From positions 122,713,842 to 122,777,841 of the forward strand of contig OX235270.1 in the NCBI GenBank assembly GCA_944472135.2: DNA of 64,000 nucleotides, written 5' to 3'. The translations under genes were made by a program, and so were the position numbers. Below the pieces are notes generated by a model that was not told the origin of the DNA, ran no database searches, and saw only the letters and a program-made list of their open reading frames with translations. Shown here piece after piece: positions 54,527-64,000 of this stretch (position 1 is its first letter; each line of letters starts with the position of its first letter). Source of the stretch: Trichobilharzia regenti. Its lineage: Eukaryota; Platyhelminthes; Trematoda; Strigeidida; Schistosomatidae.

Positions 54527-55277
54527 AAGAATGGGGAGGTAGAATGTCCGTACAATCATTGAGGTTTGGAAGTCTGCCCAGGTAGCGAACGAAATGAGAA
54601 GATATGGAATAGAAGTACTGGGTATATGCGAAAGCAGATGGAAGGGATGTGCACTGTCAACATAGTAAACTGGTGAGTCAGTAATCTACTCCGGTCACAC
54701 AGACGACAACCACGAGCACACTCGGGCAATGGATGGCTATCATGATGTCACTAGTGGTAGCCAAAGCCCTAATGCAGTGGGAACCAATTTCATTCAAGAC
54801 CATGACAGCAAGATCCAACTCAAAAGGAAGGAAGGAAGGTTAGAATTATCATGAAATGCTGCACACCTGCAAACAACGCGGAACAAGAGAAGAAGGAAGA
54901 TTTTACAGACAACTAGAAGCAATAATGTACAATACCCCGAACAGAAATATCAAAATCTTCATGGGTGATACGAATGCCAAACTCGTAGCTGATAATACAG
55001 GAAGAGAATTCATCATGGGTCGAGAAGCTCTCACTCGGAGAAATGAATGAGAACGGAGAATTATTCTCAGACTTCTGCACTTTCAATGATTCGGTAGTCG
55101 GAGGCAGTGTGTACAAACACAAGGATATACACAAAGCAACATGGATTTCGCCTGACGAACACACCACGAACCAGATAGACTCCATTTCAATGTTGCCCAA
55201 GGAAGTGGAGACGCAGCCATTCTGATAGACACAAAGTCGAGAAGGGGAGCAGATCTGGGCTCAGCGTTTATTATCTG
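54527..55277 (+). pseudogene. RTE relic, endonuclease part, left arm unit 2
   Basis: Copy of 40390-41140; differs for example in GDTNAKL where unit 1 left reads GDTNAEL. Confidence 0.87.
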
Positions 55278-56015
55278 AACATATAATAGGACATTCAGCT
55301 ACAGGATTGTATAGAGGAGAAAATAAGTCTTCCTTCAAATTTATTCTGGAACATCTTATCGATTCAAGACACCAGATGAACTCAAACAAACTTCATAGTC
55401 ATCTATGGAATGCACGGAAACCTTGCCAAAAGCTTACAAATCAGAGTCTTTTAAATAACAGAACTATGGCTATCCATATATACTAAAGCCTGAACTCTGC
55501 GTAGAAGGTAAGTTTGTTTAGTTATTAAACTTACAGATCTGATTTGTCTAAGCATTTTTAAGCGTAGTTTCTCCCTTTTCCTCACTTTTCACATTATTAC
55601 ATCTCTGCCTCCTATAACACTGATCTTGAAATGACATTCTGATTTCAGTTGAACTATACTCAATCCTGACAGTTGTCCTGTTACCCAATTTACTTACCTT
55701 ACTTTATCTCGCCTTAGTCTCTATCTGATCAGTGCCTCTTCTGTATGTAATTTTCTCTGTAGTCTTTTTATTTCTACCTAAAACTAGAAATCTTAGTAGC
55801 ACATATTCAGAAGCGTTCCTTTTGTGGCTAAGATAACGTGTATTACATATGCGTGATTGAGAATGATACTAGAAAGATTATCTCTTCACCGAATGCCTCT
55901 TCTGTTTCTGGTTTATTGAATCAAATTGTTTGGTTTGTTTGTTTTGTGACTTTGTTGTAGGCTATTCTGTCTTCATGTAGCTAATAGTGATATTGAGTTT
56001 GTATATGATTATTAG

Positions 56016-56252
56016 TGCGTCGGTGGCACAGCTGTATAATGCTCGCCAACCACGCCGGTGCTTCGGGGTTCGACTCTTGGCCGATGCGATCCTTTACCTT
56101 GCTAAGCCAGTAATAAGACTGATAAAGAGGGAAAGTTGGGCATGAGGCTAGGAACCCCATTGCGTAAACATAAACACCATTGCTACTGGAACTACTAGTC
56201 TCTAGCTTGAAGACCTATGCTCCACTAGGAACGTAAAAGGAATAAAGAAAAT
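56016..56252 (+). mobile_element. SINE, type I, left arm unit 2
   Basis: Copy of 41879-42115. Confidence 0.9.
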
Positions 56253-57172
56253 GTTGTTATTAACACCTTGAGAACAAACTTTATTCGAAGAGACGTTGCT
56301 CGCATACTATTTAGAAACTGTAATAAAAGTAACAGCACGGTAGAGGTTTGTTCTATGCAGTAGCTTATGGTGTCTCGTAGTACATTTATTGCTATTGCGA
56401 AGTCGAAAATATGAGCTAATTAACCCTAAGCAATGTTCAATCTGAAGCATTTGTACCACCGTCATGTACCTGACAGTACGTCGTATTGGAATGATGAACT
56501 CGATTTCTTCATAGTCACAATTATCATGTTTGGACCATAGATAAGAAAGATGTTTTCTATGTGATTATTATATTACAATTAGTATTCCCTTTGATAGTAA
56601 TGGGAAAATCATGTTTCAATAACATGCGTCCAGGGATCCTTCAGCTTCACCTCTTCAGTAGCTGAGTTTCCATTACTATCTTTCACTAGCTTCATCTGCT
56701 TTGATCTCTTCCGGTTAGGGACTTGCTTATTCCGTAAAGAGTGGTTAAGTCTCTCTAACCTTCAGCCTGTTCTGTTTCAGTATCCGGCGGTGAGATCTTA
56801 ATATGGACAAAAACTACAACTAACACTCCAAACACGCCACATGTGACAGGCCGTAAGCAGTTGTCCCATGGGAGCAACATGTGTTTCAGGTAGTCCAAGT
56901 AGAAACCACCTGCCATACCGTGGGCAGCCAAACAGTTTCATTGGCACACAAGCGTTTGCAGTTCCTCGCCCATCCCCTCCTCATCACTTTCATCCTTGTA
57001 CTTTCCCGTCACTATTATTAGTATTCACCAGGTATGTGCCAAATTTGTTTTCCTCATCTCACATCACTTTTAACATAACTTCATAGGTCGTTTCTCCAAA
57101 TCCTCTAAACTCTGCTATGATTCATGGCAGAGAGAGCGAGGAACACTACTATTGGTCTGTTAAACTCCACTA

Positions 57173-58772
57173 TATAATTATGTTATTATAACTACTCTCC
57201 TAGGTCCCGAATGGAACATAGCGCTTCAACAACACATCTCCACTTTGTTCTGTTCTCTAATGTTCTATTCAGCCACGTCCACGATTGCCCATAATCTCTC
57301 ATCTCTACCTCCTCATCACAGAACCTCCTACATGTCACCCTCTCACTGACAACCCACTCGTCGCTCCCTCTTCGGACTACACTCGAGCGATGGCCTGCAC
57401 TGCGCGCGATGTCATTCCACGACCTCCTCAATGTATGCCTGGTCAATCCAACCCCATTTTCTCCTACATATTTGTTGAGCAGTCGTCTCTTGGTTGGCTT
57501 GTCCTCAGCCAGAGTTTCTTGTCACTAATTCTTTCTGGCCGGCCGGCCGGCCGGTCATTTGATCCTCAGTATGGAGCCAGCCAGAGAAGGCAGCTGTTGA
57601 TGAAATCCCGTAACTTCTTGGAGATCCTTTCCGTGACACGCAGTGCAAGTTTCTGACCCTTTATAGAAGGACTGACAGGCTTCACATCTGTGTTGGAAAT
57701 ATTAATATTACTGCTCATTCTGCGGAGTACGGAAGATTTCTAAACTGGTTTCCGGTTGATGAAGGCGTATCCTGCCTTTCCCATTCTGACTGGCTGGCTT
57801 TGAAACGATGCTGAATGCCCAGATAAGTGAAGTAGGTAACCTCTGTCAGATCTCTCGCTTTGATGGTGATTGGTGCTGGTTGTTGTTGTCGTTGCTGTTG
57901 GTTGTTTATCTTCATCACTTCCGTCTTCTCTATGTTCACCTGGATTCCTGTCCTCACTGGCTGCTTCTGTAGCCAGCCAGTTAATTGGTTTCGCCAGACA
58001 GCAAGTCTTCGAGTTTGTGTGACATTAGACATATATCATCCACTCGCAAAATCCAGATCTCGAGTCTTCTTGTCGCTCAGTGCAGAGTATTCCTGTCTTC
58101 TCACTCCCTGTGTACAGTCTAACGCATAATCCAGTCCACCACAGTTAATAACATCATCGATGATAATAGTGGGCAGTCAGCCCTGTCTTACTCCTGCGTA
58201 CACTTCAAACGCCTCTCTGAGTTTTCCGTTGTGGACCACCTGACACCTCACATTGTCATATAGCCAGCCAGCTGTTGAATGAGCCTGATAACGATTTGTG
58301 CATCGCACGCCGTAGTGTCGAAGTAGTTTCCGAATTACTTCTCAGTAAGCGCTGTCTGGTGAAGGCCTTTGCAAAGTCGATGAAGTTGTGGTAGAGAGAG
58401 ATTTGACTGCCATTCTATGCTTTGTTGTGTGATGACGATGCGTAGAGTTGAAATTTAGTCAGCACACGATTTACCTTTCGTGAATCCAGCTTGTTCTGGG
58501 CTGGTGTGTTTCTGCATCCAGTGCACACTTTGTTCTGTTAAGGATGATGTGACTTAGTATTTTACTTGGCGTGGACAAGAGCATAGTTCCACGCCAGTTC
58601 TTGCAGACTCATGTGTGAGTCACCCTTTTATGGAAGCTTGACATGATAGCCAGTCCTTCTACCAATCTGTGGGTACATTTCCTTCTTTCCAGACCTTTTG
58701 TAATAGTGGTGTGAGAACATCTGCTATCATATCTGGATCCCTCTCCAATGTTTCGAGATTAATTCCGGACCA
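57173..58772 (-). pseudogene. RTE relic, RT and C-terminal part, spacer unit 2
   Basis: Copy of 43036-44635, with the same frameshifts. Confidence 0.87.
57537..57554. repeat. (GGCC)n run, unit 2
   Basis: Same run, same length, at offset 14137. Confidence 0.95.
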
Positions 58773-58983
58773 GACGGTGGTACAAATGCTTCAGATTGAA
58801 CATTGCTTAGGGTTAATTAGCTCATATTTTCGACTTCGCAATAGCAATAAATGTACTACGAGACACCATAAGCTACTGCATAGAACAAACCTCTACCGTG
58901 CTGTTACTTTTATTACAGTTTCTAAATAGTATGCGAGCAACGTCTCTTCGAATAAAGTTTGTTCTCAAGGTGTTAATAACAAC

Positions 58984-59220
58984 ATTTTCTTTATTCCTTT
59001 TACGTTCCTAGTGGAGCATAGGTCTTCAAGCTAGAGACTAGTAGTTCCAGTAGCAATGGTGTTTATGTTTACGCAATGGGGTTCCTAGCCTCATGCCCAA
59101 CTTTCCCTCTTTATCAGTCTTATTACTGGCTTAGCAAGGTAAAGGATCGCATCGGCCAAGAGTCGAACCCCGAAGCACCGGCGTGGTTGGCGAGCATTAT
59201 ACAGCTGTGCCACCGACGCA
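58984..59220 (-). mobile_element. SINE, type I, right arm unit 2
   Basis: Reverse complement of 56016-56252. Confidence 0.9.
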
Positions 59221-59958
59221 CTAATAATCATATACAAACTCAATATCACTATTAGCTACATGAAGACAGAATAGCCTACAACAAAGTCACAAAACAAACA
59301 AACCAAACAATTTGATTCAATAAACCAGAAACAGAAGAGGCATTCGGTGAAGAGATAATCTTTCTAGTATCATTCTCAATCACGCATATGTAATACACGT
59401 TATCTTAGCCACAAAAGGAACGCTTCTGAATATGTGCTACTAAGATTTCTAGTTTTAGGTAGAAATAAAAAGACTACAGAGAAAATTACATACAGAAGAG
59501 GCACTGATCAGATAGAGACTAAGGCGAGATAAAGTAAGGTAAGTAAATTGGGTAACAGGACAACTGTCAGGATTGAGTATAGTTCAACTGAAATCAGAAT
59601 GTCATTTCAAGATCAGTGTTATAGGAGGCAGAGATGTAATAATGTGAAAAGTGAGGAAAAGGGAGAAACTACGCTTAAAAATGCTTAGACAAATCAGATC
59701 TGTAAGTTTAATAACTAAACAAACTTACCTTCTACGCAGAGTTCAGGCTTTAGTATATATGGATAGCCATAGTTCTGTTATTTAAAAGACTCTGATTTGT
59801 AAGCTTTTGGCAAGGTTTCCGTGCATTCCATAGATGACTATGAAGTTTGTTTGAGTTCATCTGGTGTCTTGAATCGATAAGATGTTCCAGAATAAATTTG
59901 AAGGAAGACTTATTTTCTCCTCTATACAATCCTGTAGCTGAATGTCCTATTATATGTT

Positions 59959-60709
59959 CAGATAATAAACGCTGAGCCCAGATCTGCTCCCCTTCTCGAC
60001 TTTGTGTCTATCAGAATGGCTGCGTCTCCACTTCCTTGGGCAACATTGAAATGGAGTCTATCTGGTTCGTGGTGTGTTCGTCAGGCGAAATCCATGTTGC
60101 TTTGTGTATATCCTTGTGTTTGTACACACTGCCTCCGACTACCGAATCATTGAAAGTGCAGAAGTCTGAGAATAATTCTCCGTTCTCATTCATTTCTCCG
60201 AGTGAGAGCTTCTCGACCCATGATGAATTCTCTTCCTGTATTATCAGCTACGAGTTTGGCATTCGTATCACCCATGAAGATTTTGATATTTCTGTTCGGG
60301 GTATTGTACATTATTGCTTCTAGTTGTCTGTAAAATCTTCCTTCTTCTCTTGTTCCGCGTTGTTTGCAGGTGTGCAGCATTTCATGATAATTCTAACCTT
60401 CCTTCCTTCCTTTTGAGTTGGATCTTGCTGTCATGGTCTTGGATGAAATTGGTTCCCACTGCATTAGGGCTTTGGCTACCACTAGTGACATCATGATAGC
60501 CATCCATTGCCCGAGTGTGCTCGTGGTTGTCGTCTGTGTGACCGGAGTAGATTACTGACTCACCAGTTTACTATGTTGACAGTGCACATCCCTTCCATCT
60601 GCTTTCGCATATACCCAGTACTTCTATTCCATATCTTCTCATTTCGTTCGCTACCTGGGCAGACTTCCAAACCTCAATGATTGTACGGACATTCTACCTC
60701 CCCATTCTT
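59959..60709 (-). pseudogene. RTE relic, endonuclease part, right arm unit 2 (uninterrupted)
   Basis: Shows the pre-integration state of the site occupied by the young RTE in unit 1: gtatcacccatg without insertion at about 60266-60277. Confidence 0.9.
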
Positions 60710-63248
60710 ATTCTCTCTTTCATAGATGCAAGTCATCGGTTGACTGGTTTCCGGGAGGCTTTCACCAGCCTGCGTCATTTGGTCTCTCTGATTCCAACGA
60801 TGAATGCGTTTGTTTCTTATATTTTTAGCATTTTTTGTGCGTTGAAATATCTGTAGCAGTTTGGTTGGTTTTGTGTGGTAGGATCGCTAGGCCTATGTCC
60901 AAACCTCCCTTTTTAGCCGGGTTTTGGACCGTAAAGAAAACTAGCGAGCTTATAAATTAGGCTTGACAAGGTTGCATTTTTTCAATGACGACTTCATTCT
61001 GAGGGATAAAATTTCGTAACATAATTCAGATAAGGTCAATGACCATTACAAACCTAGGTTTACAAAACTTAAGCAAACATTTTGCAGTGTTTCCTCATTG
61101 ATAACCCAGCAAGCTATGTGTCTAAAATCATGCCTTTCTTATAGGATGCCAAGTACCTGAAAAAGTGGAGCAGCTAACTGACAGTAATAACATAAATCTA
61201 GTACACTTCCTCCATATTTTTCATCAGTTCCGCACAAATTGTTCTATCAAAATGTACAATTATAAATTTAGGTTGTTGGGTTTGTGAATGCCTCGGTGAT
61301 TCCAAGATAAGTATAGTCTGGAATCTATATCAGTTAGGAAACTAGGAAGAACCAGAGACCTATCACTTTCTAGTCACCGAATCTTGAACGGTGCAAACCA
61401 ATCAGCCTACCAGTGTTCTAACACAAAATCAGGTTATGAGGACCCCGTTAACATTCAACCACTACCTTTTGATTCAATAACTCATGGATTCTAATTCTAT
61501 CATGAAGTAAATTTGTTTGATATAATCACGCAGCTGTACAGTACTATTTACTGACGATTATGTGGTTTTGTCAAGTAAATCTACTCTATGATGAAATTAC
61601 ACTCTACCGCTGCACCCAAGTTCTGTTCCTATATTCATGAAATGCGATTTTTACAATTCTTCGATATAGCACTGTCATCATTCAGCGACATCTGTGAGTA
61701 TGTGACTTCGCACCATACATTAGGGAACCAGTTGGTGAGGAATTCTTTACTGAATTTCATCGACGCCATCTCTTAGATGACATGTCATTTCAATGTTCAT
61801 CATTCTAATAAGATTGCTGACAGACAGAACTAGTGAAATCAAACATCTCTCAGTTACATTAATGCTATGTCGCAAATTACAGCTTACTGGACAAGTGGTA
61901 ACGTTTTTACTCACAACGTGTTATTGTGTTGGATCACTGTTAAGATGGTTGGTGCACATTCCTGTAGGAACAGTTGTCTGGCCCTATCCAGTTTTCTGAT
62001 GGAATATGGATTCGAGACTATGTCCGGAAATGTAGTGGGTAGGAGGCCTGACCACTTGAAAGAGGCGCATGCAAGAACGAAATAACCAACTTATTGAACT
62101 TATGACTCTTTTGTTGTCTACGAGAAATGTCTATACAAGGATTTGATTTTAATTCACTTCAATAGTATACAGTCAGAGATTAACTTCACCTGAGAAAGAC
62201 AATATAATGACTACATCTTCTTGGCGTTTCACTAATGAGTGGGGAAGTTGGATCCATCAAAAGAAGTATATTTCGGAAAGTAGAAACCGGAGCTATATAT
62301 ACACACACATTTTCTTGGCTTTGTATCAATGAATTGTGATCGCATTTCGATAAGAAGCTCAACATTCACAGAAAGGTCAGTTTTCTCTAGACATTGTATC
62401 GAGAAAGAGCTCCATGTCCTTCTAAGGGAAAACCGATATATAAAGAAGCGCGTGAAACCTAATATTTGTGAACATGATGTGGTAACAATGAAGGAAATGC
62501 CACTACTTTTGTGTCTGCAATTTAAGGGCGCTAAGCCTAAGGCCTCCATGTCGACCTCTAAACAAAACGGTAATTGGGAAATTCTACTCTGAACATCTGC
62601 TCCTATTCTTCAGTAGCCCTCCAGTGTTCACCGCGAAACAGAAAGACAATTTACCCAAGCTTAGTTCCTCTTCATGAATATACTGGTCTAACTGTCACAG
62701 TGAATGAATTCGTATAGGGTATACAATTTGGCAGGTTCGTTTACGGATTCGAGAACATTTACCATTCTTGTCCGGAGAGATTGAAATTAAATTTGTGTAA
62801 ATCTCAATTCAGTGACGCCTGATAGATGCAAAAATCACATAGACGCCAATGTAGTCCCAGACTCCTAAGACATTATCACAGATAGTTCACCTGCTATCTC
62901 CACATAGACTGGACGCTGCAGTAATAGGACTAACAAAGAAAGCAATGAACTATCAGGAAAAACACGTTCAGATATTTTCCCTACTGTGGCTATCTATCAT
63001 CGGACTAAAAATCATCATCTCCCTAATAGGTTTCTCTTCCTGTTTGTCCTTTTCTTTTCTCTTTCCATCCAAAAAATTTTAGACCTGATGTTTTGTAACT
63101 TATTTTGATTTTATAGAGATGCACCGCAAAAGTGAATTACAACACATACAAAATACGTAGTGATTGATCAATGGAATCATGCAAGCAGACTGGCATACTT
63201 ATCAGGGGCATTTCGCAAGCTGTCATCACTTTTCATTTCGGAAAGAGG

Positions 63249-64000
63249 GGAATGGAACTAATATCAGCATCTCCGCCATTGACTGCGCTTCACAATCATG
63301 TCTGATAACCTCTCTAGCCAATAATCCAGACTATCTATCGGACCTCGCCCAGGAAGCCATGATTCATCAACAGACGCTAATCTAACACATCTATCGTTCA
63401 TCCTATTGTGTCACATCATAGACTGACCAGACTTACAATTTTCCCATCGAGTCTCAGAGCTAGCAAACTGTAAAACATACTAGAGCCTCTTGGATGACTC
63501 TCATAGTACGTCTCCAATCCACAGAAGCCGATGTCCCGAGATTACAACGCTTACTGGAAGACCATCACCATCAAGTCTAAAGATACGTCGATGATTCTCA
63601 GACTGCGCAACTTGATGAAAGTGGTTCTATAAGGGTGACGGTGATCAGACACAGGAAATCGCCTCACATCCCCAGCTCACACAGGTCTAGGTTATCTGAC
63701 ACACAGTAGGATCACACACTGAAGTATTGTAAATACGACCTTTGACGATCAGGCTTGTGCCCTAACTGCGCCACATGTGCTCCACATGGGTATATGTTGC
63801 TTTGGCTTTGACTATATGGTTAGGGAAGTCGTCTATCACATCTCCACCACTGCTCTTACAAGTAACTAGATATGCACATATTCGACTGCTTATAACGGCG
63901 AATCTACGAGGGTGAGTACAGATACAGACTCCTGCCAATCTTGCGACAGTACTTTGCAATTAGTCGGGGAAAAGCACGTTATCATATTTACTGACATTGA
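63249..64000 (-). pseudogene. Decayed RTE-type LINE (second family), unit 2 right arm, cut by window end
   Basis: Offset of 11010 from 52239-52990; same relic and same stops. Confidence 0.78.

Larger units (their letters stand above)
53798..56463 (+). repeat. Palindrome unit 2, left arm (2.67 kb, outer part missing)
   Basis: Equals 39661-42326 at a constant offset of 14137 and is the inverse of 58773-61438 (coordinate sum 115236). The outer 3 kb present in unit 1 are absent. Confidence 0.95.
56464..58772. repeat. Palindrome unit 2, central spacer
   Basis: Copy of 42327-44635. Three substitutions were noted by eye (catgggtcg/cataggtcg; aaacaatgc/aaacgatgc; gatagtagtg/gataatagtg). Confidence 0.93.
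58773..64000 (-). repeat. Palindrome unit 2, right arm (runs past the window end)
   Basis: Equals the right arm of unit 1 at offset 14137 before, and 11010 after, the site of the RTE insertion. It lacks the RTE. The inner 2.67 kb pair with 53798-56463; the rest has no partner in unit 2. Confidence 0.95.

Noticed and set aside
36685..64000. CRISPR array or bacterial satellite interpretation of the repeats
   Set aside because: Repeat period is 11 kb, content is eukaryotic retroelements, and there are no short regular repeats with spacers.

Overview
The window looks like nuclear genomic DNA of a schistosome (blood fluke, Trematoda) or a close relative. The grounds are: RTE-clade LINEs of the SR2 kind, CR1/jockey-type LINEs, a Penelope-like element with a GIY-YIG endonuclease, a BEL/Pao LTR element, tRNA-headed SINEs, an Smalpha-like SINE with a decayed hammerhead ribozyme, and host genes with introns of about 30 nt beside introns of several kb. 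I cannot name the species. Most open frames here belong to transposable elements; only two host genes could be recognised.

Layout. 1-8000: four small exons on the minus strand (7585 down to 3811) encode the N-terminus of a DZIP1-like ciliary protein; its introns hold a SINE and an (AT)38 tract, and downstream sits a 5'-truncated RTE copy (221-3022, 7-bp target duplication). 9070-10500: Penelope-like relic followed by an Smalpha-like SINE. 14633-18560: LTR element on the minus strand with a Gag frame but no recognisable pol. 18718-20160: CR1-type element with an intact PHD-finger ORF1 and only the start of ORF2. 20500-24180: tRNA-Ser fragment, SINE and LINE fragments. 26692-35980: five-exon ABHD11-like alpha/beta hydrolase gene on the plus strand, with a LINE in each of its two large introns and one apparent 1-nt frameshift in exon 1.

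36685-64000 is one composite structure: a large inverted repeat (arms about 5.64 kb, spacer 2.31 kb) followed by a second, tandem copy of the same palindrome with a shorter left arm. ORF coordinates in paired arms add to constant sums (86962, then 90089 past an inserted RTE; 115236 in unit 2), so the arms are collinear without small indels over most of their length. Three single-base variants are shared by the two arms of one palindrome but differ between palindromes, which suggests arm-to-arm gene conversion. One arm carries a near-intact 991-codon RTE (46135-49256) whose empty site is seen in the other three arms. This palindromic tandem array is the most interesting object in the window. 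Sex-chromosome (W) linkage is a hypothesis to test, not something the sequence shows.
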